Shown: positions 1 to 9,530, counted from the stretch's first letter. The stretch: DNA of 64,000 nucleotides from Aquimonas sp041395245 (GCA_041395245.1 JAWLAY010000010.1:1-64000), one strand, 5' to 3'. Program-made: numbers and translations. Notes: generated from the sequence alone by a model not told the origin.

Positions 1-514
1 CCAGCTTCTTGCCGCGATAGATCAGCCCTTGTTCGTGCAGGCGGACGAAGGCTTCCAGCACGGCGGCGGAGGGCTGCGCGTCCATGGTGAAGGTACGGCG
101 CGACCAGTCGCCCGAGGCGCCGAGACGACGCATCTGGCGCTCGATGGTGTCACCGGATTCCTGCTTCCATTCCCAGACTTTGGCGATGAAGGCGTCGCGC
201 CCCAGCGAGTCGCGGGTTTCGCCCTTGCCTTCGCGCGCCAGATTGCGGCTGACCACCATTTCGGTGGCGATGCCCGCGTGGTCGGTGCCCATCTGCCACA
301 GCGTGTCGAAGCCGCGCATACGGTGATAGCGCACCAGCGTATCCATCAGCGTGTGCTGGAACGCATGCCCCATGTGCAGGGTGCCGGTGACGTTCGGCGG
401 CGGCAGCAGAATGGTGTAGGCCGGGCCTTGGCCACTCGGCTTGAAGCAGCCGCTCTGCTCCCACTGCGCATACCAGCGGGTTTCGAAATCCTGCGGATTG
501 AAGCTCTTGTCCAT
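1..514 (-). CDS. valS: Valine--tRNA ligase, N-terminal part (cut by window edge)
   Basis: Class I aminoacyl-tRNA synthetase that charges tRNA-Val in the cytoplasm. Only the first 171 codons are inside the window; the gene continues past position 1. The reading frame starts MDKSFNPQDFETRWY and carries the class I HIGH-type signature as PPPNVTGTLHMGHAF near residues 42-56, followed by GTDHAGIATE, both hallmarks of ValRS. The ATG at 514 lies 48 bases after the holC stop, so pepA-holC-valS is probably one transcription unit, an order common in gammaproteobacteria. Identity is certain; the rest of the protein cannot be judged. Confidence 0.96.
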   Translation of the reverse strand, partial: MDKSFNPQDFETRWYAQWEQSGCFKPSGQGPAYTILLPPPNVTGTLHMGHAFQHTLMDTLVRYHRMRGFDTLWQMGTDHAGIATEMVVSRNLAREGKGETRDSLGRDAFIAKVWEWKQESGDTIERQMRRLGASGDWSRRTFTMDAQPSAAVLEAFVRLHEQGLIYRGKKL

Positions 515-562
515 GGGCGTCTTGTACCTGGGTGATTCGGTGATCGGGCCGCGCGGCGCGGC

Positions 563-988
563 CTACATGTCGTACTTGTTGAGGGTGTAGCCGAGCGCCT
601 GATATTGCCGCCAGCGCTCGCGCAAGGGCGTGCGTGCGGCAGGATCGGCGGGTACCACTTCCAGCACCCGCTCAAACGGTGGCGGAGCGACTTCATCGCG
701 CAGGTTGAGAAGCAAGGGGCGTGAGGGCGTGTCGACACCGGGCGGCGCGATCAGCACCGGTGTGATGTCGTCGTCCTCATCCATGCCGGCAATCTGGTGC
801 GGGATGTAGGCGTCTTCGTCGAACGACCACAGCAATTCGTCCAGTTCCTCCGCCTGATCCTCGCTGCGTGCGAGGATCAGCAGGCTGTGTCCGGCGTCGT
901 GGGCCTTGCGCGCCAATTCGCAAACCAGGCGCAGCGGTTCGCTGAGGAAACGCGGCTTGGCAATCAGATAGAAATCGGCGCGTGGCAT
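563..988 (-). CDS. holC: DNA polymerase III subunit chi
   Basis: A 141-residue protein beginning MPRADFYLI, close to the usual length of the chi subunit, which links the clamp loader to single-strand binding protein at the replication fork. The N-terminal strand/loop, the WSFDEDAYIPHQI segment and the downstream PVLI segment follow the HolC fold pattern (FLPH-type motif is IPHQ here). The frame stays open upstream to 1165 but that part overlaps pepA antisense and lacks family similarity, so ATG 988 is preferred. It lies 8 bases after the pepA stop and 48 bases before valS, the classical pepA-holC-valS arrangement. Confidence 0.9.
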   Translation of the reverse strand: MPRADFYLIAKPRFLSEPLRLVCELARKAHDAGHSLLILARSEDQAEELDELLWSFDEDAYIPHQIAGMDEDDDITPVLIAPPGVDTPSRPLLLNLRDEVAPPPFERVLEVVPADPAARTPLRERWRQYQALGYTLNKYDM

Positions 989-996
989 CGGTGTGC

Positions 997-2460
997 TTAC
1001 CCGCAGCGATCCATCAGCCACTGCACCAGCAGCGGCACCGGACGACCGGTTGCCAATCCTTTGCGACCCTCGTCCCAGGCCGTACCGGCGATGTCGAGAT
1101 GCGCCCAGCGCTGGCCTTCGGTGAAGCGGGCGAGGAAGCAGCCTGCGGTGATCGCACCGGCCCACTTGCCGCCGATGTTCGCGACATCGGCAAAGCCTGA
1201 ATCGAGCTGCGACTGGTAGTCGTCCCAGATCGGCAGACGCCAGGCGCGGTCATGGACTTTCTCACCCGCGGCGGCGAGCTCGGTGGCGAGGTCGTCGTGC
1301 TTGCTCATCAGGCCGTGCGCGTGCTTGCCCAGTGCGACCACGCAGGCGCCCGTCAGGGTGGCGACATCGATCAGCGTTTCCGGGTGGAAGGTCTGCGCGT
1401 AGGTCAGCGCGTCACACAGGATCAGGCGACCTTCGGCATCGGTGTTGAGCACTTCGATGGTCTTGCCCGACATGGATGTGAGCACATCGCTGGGGCGGTA
1501 GGCCTTGCCGTCCGGCATGTTTTCGACAGCGGGGACAATGGTCAGCAGATTGATGGGCAAGCCGAGCTTGACCACCGACTGAAACACCCCGAGCACGGTC
1601 CCGGCACCACACATGTCGAACTTCATCTCTTCCATGCCAGGGCCGGGCTTGATCGAGATGCCGCCGGTGTCGAAGGTGATGCCTTTGCCGACCAGCGCCA
1701 CCGGCTTCTGCTCGGCAGGCGCACCGCTGTACTTCAGAACGATCAATTTGGGCGAGTTGGCGCTGCCCGCGCCAACCGCCAGCAACGAACCCATGTTGAG
1801 GGCTTCCATCTGCTCGCGTTCCAGAACATCGACCGAGACGGTCTGGCTGTGTTCGGCCGCAATGCGGCGGGCGGTGTCGGCCAGATAGGCGGGGTTGCAG
1901 ATGTTCGGGGGCAGGTTGCCCAGTTCGCGGGTAAGACGGACACCTTCCGCAATGGCCTGCGCCTGCTGCAGTGGCAGGCCGTGTGCCGCATCGCCCGCCA
2001 GCGAGACGCGCTCGATACCGCCATCGCTGGGCGCTTTCTTGGTGGCGGTATAGCGATACAGCGTGTGTTCGACGCTGATCGCGGTCTGGCGCAGGACGAA
2101 TCCCGCGTCACGGGCTTTGACCGGCAGCGCGCTGAGCGTGCAGAACACGTGTCGGGCGGGACTGCCGTTCAAGGCCTTCAATGCGTCGGCGGTAGCCTTC
2201 TGCAAACGCGCCAGATCGAAGTCGGTTTCTTTGCCGAGGCCGATGGTCACCACGCGCGTCGCCGCGCCACCGATACCCCGCAACACCGTTGCGCGTCCCA
2301 GTTTGCCGCTGATGTCGCCGCTGCTCAGCCACTGGCTCAGGCGGCCTTCGCTGTCCAGTTCGCGCGCGGCGGCGCTCAGTCCGGTGTCTTCGAATACCCC
2401 GACGATGACACTGTCGGCGTCCTGGGGCTGTGTTGCGGCGAGGCTCAACTGAAGGCTCAT
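997..2460 (-). CDS. pepA: Leucyl aminopeptidase (M17 family)
   Basis: Cytosolic dinuclear-metal aminopeptidase that removes N-terminal residues from peptides; in several gammaproteobacteria PepA is also a DNA-binding protein. The 487-residue product has the M17 signature NTDAEGRL at about residues 337-344, and the preceding VGKGITFDTGG and KFDMCGAG segments that hold the metal-binding Lys and Asp. The start MSLQLSLAA at 2460 gives the normal family length; an upstream ATG at 2523 would add 21 unsupported residues. First gene of the pepA-holC-valS unit and divergent from lptF, with 212 bases between the two starts. Confidence 0.96.
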   Translation of the reverse strand: MSLQLSLAATQPQDADSVIVGVFEDTGLSAAARELDSEGRLSQWLSSGDISGKLGRATVLRGIGGAATRVVTIGLGKETDFDLARLQKATADALKALNGSPARHVFCTLSALPVKARDAGFVLRQTAISVEHTLYRYTATKKAPSDGGIERVSLAGDAAHGLPLQQAQAIAEGVRLTRELGNLPPNICNPAYLADTARRIAAEHSQTVSVDVLEREQMEALNMGSLLAVGAGSANSPKLIVLKYSGAPAEQKPVALVGKGITFDTGGISIKPGPGMEEMKFDMCGAGTVLGVFQSVVKLGLPINLLTIVPAVENMPDGKAYRPSDVLTSMSGKTIEVLNTDAEGRLILCDALTYAQTFHPETLIDVATLTGACVVALGKHAHGLMSKHDDLATELAAAGEKVHDRAWRLPIWDDYQSQLDSGFADVANIGGKWAGAITAGCFLARFTEGQRWAHLDIAGTAWDEGRKGLATGRPVPLLVQWLMDRCG

Positions 2461-2672
2461 GGCTTTCCTGTACAGGTTGATCAGGGGATACTGCTGCACC
2501 GCACACCGCAGGTGGCGGGTCAATGCAGAGGGACTTCCGTCCCGCTGCCCGTGTGCAGATCAGCAGAGTTCGACAGTTTACCAGTGCGCCGCGTCATTCC
2601 CCTCACTTGCAGACATGGCTTGCTCATTCGGATGCCGGATTCGACCGTTGGTGTTCTGGCGGAGGCCGCCGC

Positions 2673-3758
2673 GTGCGTTTGACCCGGATTGATCGCTACG
2701 TATGGCGTGAGCTGGCTGCGGCCACTCTGGCGACGGCGGTCGTCCTGTTGATGGTGCTGTTCAGTGGTCTGTTTGCCGACCTGTTCGGCAAGATTTCGCG
2801 CGGCAAACTGCCGCCGGGACTGTTGCTGTCGCAGTTGGGATTGCGTTCGGTGGACATGTTGCCGCTGGTGCTCCCGCTGGCATTGTTCCTGGGGGTGTTG
2901 CTGGGACTTGGACGCCTGTATCGCGACAGCGAAATGGCCGTTCTGGCCTCGGTGGGATTGGGCCTGTCCGAACTGCGCCGAGCGATTCTGGCTTGGGTGG
3001 TTCCGCTGGTTCTGCTGGTTGGCGCGACCTCGCTCTGGCTATCCCCGGCGGCGCAAAAGCTGTCTGCAGCGATGATCGAGGAAGCCAATCGATCACTGCT
3101 GGTGGTGGGATTGGAGCCCGGCCGATTTGTCGAGCTTCCTGGACGTGATGCGGTGGTGTATCTGTCCGAAATGAGTGAGGACGGCAGTCAGTTCGGGCGC
3201 CTGTTCGTCCACAACGAGCGCGATGGGCGTATCGACGTGGTGACGGCCAAGGCGGGCGAGTTGTATGCCGAGCAGGGCGATGAGCGCTATTTGAGCCTGC
3301 GTGACGGTTTTCGCGTCGAGGGCAGCCTGAATGCGCAGGACTTTCGCCTGATGCGATTTGCGCGCAATGACATCCGGGTTCCCGACAGCGAGCCGGGTGA
3401 TCTGGCGAGGCCGGAGTCGATGCGCAGCATTCCGGCACTGCTGGATGAACCCACTGCAAGCGCGATGGCCGAACTGCACTGGCGGCTTTCCTCGCCCCTG
3501 GCAACGCTGATACTGGCTTTTCTGGCCTTGCCGTTAGCGCGCACACCGCCACGTTCGGCACGCTATGGACGCCTGCTGGTGGCGTTGCTAGGCTATGTCG
3601 CCTACATGAATTCGCTAGCCATCGCGCGCGCGTGGATGGCGGCTGAAGTGACACCCATTTGGCTGGGTTTGTGGTGGCCGCACGGCTTGGCTGTGCTGAT
3701 GGTGTGGTGGCTGCACTGGTTGGACCGACGGCCCTATTCAAGGCAGGTGGCAGCATGA
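2673..3758 (+). CDS. lptF: LPS export ABC transporter permease LptF
   Basis: Inner-membrane permease of the LptB2FG complex that extracts lipopolysaccharide and passes it to LptC-LptA for transport to the outer membrane. The 361-residue product has the typical beginning (LTRIDRYVWRELAAATLATAVV), a first cluster of membrane segments up to about residue 125, a periplasmic jellyroll region in the middle and three more membrane segments after residue 270. The start is a GTG at 2673 with GGAGG at 2661-2665, seven bases upstream; the upstream ATG at 2523 would add 50 residues without family similarity. Its stop overlaps the ATG of lptG (ATGA), so the two are translationally coupled. Confidence 0.95.
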   Translation: MRLTRIDRYVWRELAAATLATAVVLLMVLFSGLFADLFGKISRGKLPPGLLLSQLGLRSVDMLPLVLPLALFLGVLLGLGRLYRDSEMAVLASVGLGLSELRRAILAWVVPLVLLVGATSLWLSPAAQKLSAAMIEEANRSLLVVGLEPGRFVELPGRDAVVYLSEMSEDGSQFGRLFVHNERDGRIDVVTAKAGELYAEQGDERYLSLRDGFRVEGSLNAQDFRLMRFARNDIRVPDSEPGDLARPESMRSIPALLDEPTASAMAELHWRLSSPLATLILAFLALPLARTPPRSARYGRLLVALLGYVAYMNSLAIARAWMAAEVTPIWLGLWWPHGLAVLMVWWLHWLDRRPYSRQVAA

Positions 3759-4852
3759 GGGCGATTCTGCGCGGCAGTGATCGCCTGGTGGTCATGCAGG
3801 TGTTGTACGCGCTGGGTCTGACCTGGGCAGTGCTGGTCGGATTTGATGCCATCAGTGCCCTCGTCAGCGAGTTGGACGAAATTGGTCAAGGCCAGTATTC
3901 ACTTCCGCTGGCCCTGCTTTATGTCGTCTACACCGTGCCGCGCCGAGCCTACGAGTTGTTTCCCACAGCGGCGTTGATCGGCAGCGTGATGGGCTTGGGT
4001 GCGCTGGCGGCCAGCTCTGAATTGACTGCGCTGCGCGCAGCCGGGATTGCGCGCTGGCGTATCGGCGCCAGCGCTGGCGCCACGGTGGCCGCCTTGACCC
4101 TGATGATGCTGGTATCGGCCGAGACCATCGGTCCAATGGGTGATCTGCGCGCGCAAGCCTTGGCGATGGGCGCCAAGTCGGAAGACTTGGCCATTGCCAA
4201 GCGTTCTGGCCTATGGGCACGCGAAGGTGACACCTTTCTCAATGCCCGTCGCGGTGCATTGCAGGGCGAGGGCGCGGTGTCGCGCTTGGTGCTGGAGGAC
4301 GTTCGCCTATACGAATTCGATCCGCACGGTGCGCTGCAAGCCATCGCGCATGCCAAGCGTGCTGAGCACATCGCCGGCAATTGGGAGCTCTACGAAGTGC
4401 GGCGAACCACGTTCGCTGAGCGGAGCGTGTCGGTGCAGGACGTGCCGCATGAGCGTTGGCAATCGCGACTGAGTCCCGAATTGTTGAGCTTCAGCGTGTT
4501 GCGGCCGCGCTATTTGGCGTTGAGTGACATCGACGAGAACCTCGACTACCTGCAGCGCAATGAGCTTGATACGGCGGCGTTCGAAAGCGCCTGGTGGTCG
4601 CGGGTTTTCTATCCGGTCAATGCCCTTGCCATGTGTCTTGCCGTGATGCCTTTCGCATTCGGTAGCCTGCGCTCGGGCGGCTTCGGAAAGCGCCTGTTCG
4701 TTGGCATTGCATTCGGACTGGGCTACTACACCGTGCAACGACTGAGTGTCAGCATGGCCGAGGTCTATCGCGTCCCGCTGTGGATCGCCTATGGCTTGCC
4801 GCCGCTGATCTTCGGGCTTGCCAGTTGGGGCTGGTTCCGTCGCCGGTTCTGA
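3755..4852 (+). CDS. lptG: LPS export ABC transporter permease LptG
   Basis: Partner of LptF in the lipopolysaccharide exporter. The 365-residue protein begins MRAILRGSDRLVVMQVL and shows two N-terminal hydrophobic segments, a conserved cytoplasmic coupling segment around FPTAALIGSVMGLGALAASSEL (YjgP/YjgQ family hallmark, residues about 68-90), a periplasmic domain, and C-terminal membrane segments ending WFRRRF. The ATG at 3755 overlaps the lptF stop by four bases. A strong hairpin follows at 4868-4903, which ends the unit. Confidence 0.95.
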   Translation: MRAILRGSDRLVVMQVLYALGLTWAVLVGFDAISALVSELDEIGQGQYSLPLALLYVVYTVPRRAYELFPTAALIGSVMGLGALAASSELTALRAAGIARWRIGASAGATVAALTLMMLVSAETIGPMGDLRAQALAMGAKSEDLAIAKRSGLWAREGDTFLNARRGALQGEGAVSRLVLEDVRLYEFDPHGALQAIAHAKRAEHIAGNWELYEVRRTTFAERSVSVQDVPHERWQSRLSPELLSFSVLRPRYLALSDIDENLDYLQRNELDTAAFESAWWSRVFYPVNALAMCLAVMPFAFGSLRSGGFGKRLFVGIAFGLGYYTVQRLSVSMAEVYRVPLWIAYGLPPLIFGLASWGWFRRRF

Positions 4853-4867
4853 ACCGGGCGTGCGGCG

Positions 4868-4903
4868 GGACACGATCCACCACCGTGACGGTGGATCGTG
4901 TCC
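4868..4903. terminator. Bidirectional hairpin between convergent lptG and peptide transporter genes
   Basis: A perfect 14-bp stem (arms 4868-4881 and 4890-4903) with an 8-base loop sits 15 bases after the lptG stop and 6 bases after the stop of the convergent transporter gene. It has no long T tract, so it may act as a weak intrinsic or structure-based terminator for both strands. The stem is seen directly; the termination role is inferred from its place. Confidence 0.6.
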
Positions 4904-4909
4904 ATCCTC

Positions 4910-6499
4910 TCAGCGAGTCAATCGATTCAGTAGCGGCGTAGCGAGAAACATCAGTCCGCCCGCGATCACTCCAATCCACATCATCTGGGTGAAAAACGGT
5001 GCGTAGACCGCCAGCGCCATGGCAGCGCTGATGCTGCCGTCGGCGGCGGGCTCGATGGCGGCGAAGGTGGCAAAGCGTCCGGCGATCATTTCGCCGAAGG
5101 CCGAGAACAGGAACCAGGCGCCCATCATCAAGCCGACCACGCGCGGCAGGGACAGGGCGGTGACGGCCGCCAGACCGATCGGGCTCAGTACCATCTCGCC
5201 CAGCACCAGCACGATGTAGGCCAGAATCAGCCACCACAGGCTGACCAGTCCGGCCTCGTTGGTTTGGGTTGCCGAAAAGGCCAGGACGCCGAATGACAGG
5301 CCGCACAGCACCAACGCCCAGGCGAATTTCGCGGGGTAGCTGGGATTCCAGCCGCGCGCGTCCAGGCGCGGCCACAGCCACGCAAAGACAGGACTGAAGG
5401 CGATCACGCACAGTGCGCCGATGGCGGTGGTCTGACCGGCGGTCCATTCGATGCCGAACGTCGTGCGGTCCATGGCGCGCTCGGCCAACGTGACCCATGG
5501 TCCGTAGGTCTGCTCGTACAAGCCCCAGAACAGCGCGCTGACCGTGGTCAGCGCCAGCAGCATGATCATCTTGCCGCGCGCGACGCGATCGATGCCGGAA
5601 AACATCAGCAAGGTGAACCACACATACAGGCCGATGCCCGCGATGACCGCGACCACTTCGGTCAGGGTGACTTGATGCCCGCCTGCCAGCTTGGAGAGCG
5701 GCTCAAAATCGATCTTGGTCTGCAGCACCTGCCAGACCACCGCGACCAGAACCATCGCACCGAGATAGATCACCCATTCGCGACTCAGCCCTGCAAGAGC
5801 CGGGCTTGACAATTGGACCGGGTCGGTCGGTTCGGCCTGTCCGAGCAGGTGCGCTTTGCCGAGGATGAACTGGATCAGACCCGCCGCCATCATCACGCCT
5901 GCCAGCGCGAAGCCGTAGCCCCAGCCATAGGTCTCGCCGATGTAACCGACAATCAGCGACGACAGGAACGCTCCCACATTGATCCCCATGTAGAAGATCG
6001 AGAACGCGGAATCACGACGCGCGTCATTCTCGGCGTACAGGCGGCCAACGATGGTGGAGATGTTCGGCTTCAGGAACCCGACACCCACGGCAATCAGTGC
6101 GAGTGACGCGTACATGATCTGGATCGCCAGTGCGTCCTGGTTGAGCACGCTGCCGTCCGCACCCCGCGCGGCGGCTTCGCCGGTCCAGGCCATTCCCAGT
6201 TGCCCCAGCACCAGCAGCACGCCACCAAAGACCACTGCCTTGCGCATGCCCAGGTAGCGATCCGCCAGCAGACCACCGAACAGTGGGAGTGCGTACGCCA
6301 GTCCAGCATAGGTGCCGAGCAGAATGTAGCCATCGGCATCATTGAAGGCGTGGTGCTTGACCAGATACAGCATCAGCAGCGCTTTCATGCCGTAGAAGGC
6401 GAAGCGTTCCCACATCTCTGTGGCGAAGCAGACAAACAGACCCTTGGGATGGCCGAGCCATTCACCGGTGCTGGGCACTGGCGCAGAGTTTGGATTCAT
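4910..6499 (-). CDS. POT/PTR2-family peptide:proton symporter
   Basis: A 529-residue polytopic inner-membrane protein that should import di- and tripeptides with protons. The N-terminal E-x-x-E-R-F motif is present as EMWERFAFYGMKALLMLYL (residues about 28-46), and the PTR2 signature FSIFYMGINVGAF follows in the region of membrane helix 5. About 14 hydrophobic segments can be counted, as in DtpA-type transporters. The start MNPNSAPVPSTGEW at 6499 has GGGGA a few bases upstream; the longer frame to 6787 overlaps the divergent peptidase promoter region and has no family similarity. Divergent from an exported prolyl peptidase gene, a sensible pairing for peptide use. Confidence 0.88.
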   Translation of the reverse strand: MNPNSAPVPSTGEWLGHPKGLFVCFATEMWERFAFYGMKALLMLYLVKHHAFNDADGYILLGTYAGLAYALPLFGGLLADRYLGMRKAVVFGGVLLVLGQLGMAWTGEAAARGADGSVLNQDALAIQIMYASLALIAVGVGFLKPNISTIVGRLYAENDARRDSAFSIFYMGINVGAFLSSLIVGYIGETYGWGYGFALAGVMMAAGLIQFILGKAHLLGQAEPTDPVQLSSPALAGLSREWVIYLGAMVLVAVVWQVLQTKIDFEPLSKLAGGHQVTLTEVVAVIAGIGLYVWFTLLMFSGIDRVARGKMIMLLALTTVSALFWGLYEQTYGPWVTLAERAMDRTTFGIEWTAGQTTAIGALCVIAFSPVFAWLWPRLDARGWNPSYPAKFAWALVLCGLSFGVLAFSATQTNEAGLVSLWWLILAYIVLVLGEMVLSPIGLAAVTALSLPRVVGLMMGAWFLFSAFGEMIAGRFATFAAIEPAADGSISAAMALAVYAPFFTQMMWIGVIAGGLMFLATPLLNRLTR

Positions 6500-6725
6500 G
6501 AGCGATAGATCCCCGAAAGTGAAGTCTGCGTCGGCGGGCGAGCGCAGGTGGCGCAGCATATCGTCTCGCTGCCGTGGCAACCAAACCTGCAGCGCTGACG
6601 GCAAGCCAGGCAACAGGCCATGCCGTACGCTCGTATCGCGCTCTTCACATGGTTTTGCCTTGGCAGACGACTGGGCTCGGCCTACCATCGCGGTTTGTCC
6701 GACACGATGCCGTTTGGAGAGTCTG

Positions 6726-8771
6726 ATGCGCGCAGCATGGTATGCCGTACCGTTATTGCTGGTGGCCTTGCCCGGCATGTCCGCCACGCGAGGCTTGGAT
6801 GTGCGCGACCTGGTCAGTCTGGATCGCGTCTCTGCGCCGGTACTGAATGCCGAGGGCTCGATGCTGTTGTACAGCCTGCGCGAAGTCGTCGGTGACGACT
6901 ACAAGGCGGTCAACAACCTCTACCTGCGTCCCGTCGACGCCGAAGGCAACGTCAAGCGACTTAATCCGGCAGGTGTCAGCGTCAGTTCGGCCAGTTTCTC
7001 GCCGGATGCCAGTACGGTGTTTTTCCTTTCAGGCGCCTCGGGCAGCAGCCAGATATGGGCGGTACCGAGCAAGGGTGGGCGCGCCCGACAGGTGACCGAC
7101 TACCCCTTGGATGTCGGTTCCTATCGGTTCTCGCCGGACGGTCAACGTGTGGCGGTGAGCTTTGCCGTGTTTGCCGACTGCGCAGCGGACCTCGACTGCA
7201 GCGCGCGTCGCTTTGCCGCGCAGCCGGTATCCAGCGGGCGCAAGTTCGACAAGCTGTTCGTCAGGCATTGGGACACCTGGGCCGATGGCAGTCGCAACCA
7301 GTTGTTTGTCGATTCGCTGCAGCGTGGCAAGGCCTCCGGCAAACCGGTTCTGGTTTCGCGAGGCATTGATGGCGATGTGCCATCCAAGCCGTTTGGGGGA
7401 ACGGACGACTACAACTGGACGCCGGACGGTTCGGGCTTGGTGTTCAGTGCGCGCATTGCAGGGCGCAGTGAACCCTGGTCCACCAATTTCGATCTGTTCC
7501 TCGCCGATGTGGATTCCAGCGAGCCCGCGCAGAACCTGACTGCCGATAACCCCGCCTGGGATGCCGCTCCCCTGTTTGATGACAAGGGACGCACGCTGTA
7601 TTACACCGCGATGCGACGTCCCGGTTTCGAGGCGGATCGCATGGCGATCATGGCCAAGGACATGGTCACCGGCGCAGTGCGCGAGATCGCACCGGACTGG
7701 GACCGCAGCGCGGGCGCGCTGACCCTGTCGGCAGACGGTCAGACTCTCTACACCGCCACCAACGAGTTGGGCGAGCATCCGCTCTTCGCCATTGATGTGA
7801 GCACAGGCAAGGCCAGCAAGCTGATCGGTGAGGGCAACGTCAGCAGCTTTGCCGTCGCGAACAATCGCCTGGTGTTCGTTCGCGACACGCTGACCGAACC
7901 TGCGCAGCTATTCCTGTCCGGGTTGGACGGTAGCGCTGCCCGCACCTTGAGTGACTTCAACCGTAGCAAGCTGGCCGACGTCGCGCTGGGCGATTTCGAG
8001 CAATTCAGCTTTGCCGGGTGGAACGATGAAACCGTCCATGGCTTTGTCGTCAAGCCCTGGAACTACGAGGCGGGCAAACGCTATCCCGTGGCCTTCATCA
8101 TTCACGGTGGGCCGCAGGGCTCGATGGGCAACAGCTTCCACTACCGCTGGAATCCGCAGACCTACGCAGGCAAGGGGTTTGCGGTGGTCTTCGTCGATTT
8201 TCATGGCTCCACCGGCTATGGCCAGGCCTTCACCGATTCGATCTCGGGTGACTGGGGTGGCAAGCCGCTGGAGGATCTGCAAAAGGGCTGGGCTGCGGCG
8301 CTGCAGCGTTACGACTTCCTTGATGGCGAGCGCGCCTGTGCGCTGGGTGCCAGCTATGGCGGATACATGGTCAACTGGATTGCGGGCAACTGGCGTGAGC
8401 CTTGGGATTGCCTGGTCAGCCACGCGGGAGTTTTCGACAATCGGATGATGGGTTACTCCACCGAAGAGCTCTGGTTTTCCGAGTGGGAGAATGGCGGCAC
8501 GGTATTTGACAAGCCGGCCAGCTACGAAGCCTTCAATCCGGTGAATCATGTCGCCAACTGGTCGGTGCCGATGATGGTGATTCACGGGCAGTTGGACTAT
8601 CGCATTCCGGTCGAGCAGGGTCTGGGTGCGTTCTCGGCGCTGCAGCGGCGTGACATCCCGAGTGAGTTTCTGTACTTTCCCGACGAGAACCACTGGATTC
8701 TCAAACCAGCCAACAGCATCCTTTGGCATGACAGCATCAATGCCTGGCTGGAACGCTGGACACGCGAGTAA
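6726..8771 (+). CDS. Exported S9-family prolyl oligopeptidase / dipeptidyl peptidase
   Basis: A 681-residue serine peptidase with an N-terminal signal peptide (MRAAWYAVPLLLVALPGMSA). A beta-propeller of PD40/WD40-like repeats occupies about residues 30-420, and an alpha/beta-hydrolase domain forms the C-terminal third. The catalytic triad is visible as Ser543 in GASYGG, Asp624 in GQLDYRIP and His656 in DENHW. Family knowledge suggests cleavage of small peptides, often next to proline or as an acylaminoacyl- or dipeptidyl-peptidase; the exact specificity cannot be read here. ATG 6726 has GGAGA at 6716-6720. The fnr-like gene follows after three bases, so the two are probably co-transcribed. 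Confidence 0.88.
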   Translation: MRAAWYAVPLLLVALPGMSATRGLDVRDLVSLDRVSAPVLNAEGSMLLYSLREVVGDDYKAVNNLYLRPVDAEGNVKRLNPAGVSVSSASFSPDASTVFFLSGASGSSQIWAVPSKGGRARQVTDYPLDVGSYRFSPDGQRVAVSFAVFADCAADLDCSARRFAAQPVSSGRKFDKLFVRHWDTWADGSRNQLFVDSLQRGKASGKPVLVSRGIDGDVPSKPFGGTDDYNWTPDGSGLVFSARIAGRSEPWSTNFDLFLADVDSSEPAQNLTADNPAWDAAPLFDDKGRTLYYTAMRRPGFEADRMAIMAKDMVTGAVREIAPDWDRSAGALTLSADGQTLYTATNELGEHPLFAIDVSTGKASKLIGEGNVSSFAVANNRLVFVRDTLTEPAQLFLSGLDGSAARTLSDFNRSKLADVALGDFEQFSFAGWNDETVHGFVVKPWNYEAGKRYPVAFIIHGGPQGSMGNSFHYRWNPQTYAGKGFAVVFVDFHGSTGYGQAFTDSISGDWGGKPLEDLQKGWAAALQRYDFLDGERACALGASYGGYMVNWIAGNWREPWDCLVSHAGVFDNRMMGYSTEELWFSEWENGGTVFDKPASYEAFNPVNHVANWSVPMMVIHGQLDYRIPVEQGLGAFSALQRRDIPSEFLYFPDENHWILKPANSILWHDSINAWLERWTRE

Positions 8772-8774
8772 CGC

Positions 8775-9530
8775 ATGAACAACGAATCTGCATCGGTACT
8801 GGATCTGACCCGCATTCGCAAGAGCTGCGCGCAGTGTTCCCTGCATCAGCTATGTCTGCCTGCCGGCATCGCTGCCGACGACCTCAATCGTCTTGATGAG
8901 TTGGTCAAGAAGCGCAAGGCGCTTGACCGCGGTGATCGGTTGTTTCGTGTCGGCTCACCACTGACGTCGTTGTTCGTCGCGCGATCGGGCAGCTTCAAGA
9001 CCGTTGCAATGAACGAAGACGGTGATGAGCAGATCATCGGCTTCCACTTGCCTGGCGAGATCATCGGGTTGGACGGTTTGGGTTCTGGGCAGCACCGGTG
9101 TGATGCGGAGGCACTGGAAACCGCCGAGTTGTGCGAAATTCCGATGCAGGATCTGGAGCGTGTCGCGTTGCAGATTCCCGAGTTGCAGCACCAGATGCTG
9201 CGGGTCATCGGTCGCAGCATGGACCGCGATCAGGATCATCTGGAAATGCTCGGGCGTCGGCATGCATCCGAGCGTGTCCTGTTGTTCGTGCACGGCCTGT
9301 CCGAGCGTCTGCGCATGCTCGGTCGTCAGTACGATGCCTTCACCTTGCCGATGAGTCGCGAGGAAATCGCCAGCTACCTCGGACTGGTCATCGAAACGGT
9401 CAGCCGCAGTTTCACGCGTCTGCAGGAAGACGGCATCATCAGTATTCGCGGTCGCCAATTGCGGATTCTGGACCTGCACAAGCTCGATCAGATCGCGCAT
9501 TCGCCGGAAGTTCACCGCGCACGCGGTTGA
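8775..9530 (+). CDS. fnr: Crp/Fnr-family regulator of FNR type (oxygen-sensing, Fe-S)
   Basis: A 251-residue transcription factor with a cyclic-nucleotide-binding-like beta-roll (about 40-150), a dimer helix (about 155-180) and a C-terminal winged helix-turn-helix. Cys18, Cys21 and Cys27 (KSCAQCSLHQLC) plus Cys109 match the spacing of the [4Fe-4S] ligands of FNR/ANR. The recognition helix reads LVIETVSRSFTRL, with the E-x-x-S-R residues that read the TTGAT half site. This supports an anaerobic or microaerobic activator rather than a Clp/Crp type. It starts three bases after the S9 peptidase stop. A role for oxygen in the peptidase unit is inference only. Confidence 0.85.
   Translation: MNNESASVLDLTRIRKSCAQCSLHQLCLPAGIAADDLNRLDELVKKRKALDRGDRLFRVGSPLTSLFVARSGSFKTVAMNEDGDEQIIGFHLPGEIIGLDGLGSGQHRCDAEALETAELCEIPMQDLERVALQIPELQHQMLRVIGRSMDRDQDHLEMLGRRHASERVLLFVHGLSERLRMLGRQYDAFTLPMSREEIASYLGLVIETVSRSFTRLQEDGIISIRGRQLRILDLHKLDQIAHSPEVHRARG

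Noticed and set aside
1252..2682. Long plus-strand open frame (476 codons) opposite pepA
   Set aside because: It is antisense to the certain pepA gene, His/Gln/Arg-rich with no family motif; a shadow of GC-rich codon bias.
2761..3852. Long minus-strand open frame opposite lptF
   Set aside because: Pro/Arg/Ser-rich composition, no domain, and it lies opposite a clear membrane permease gene.
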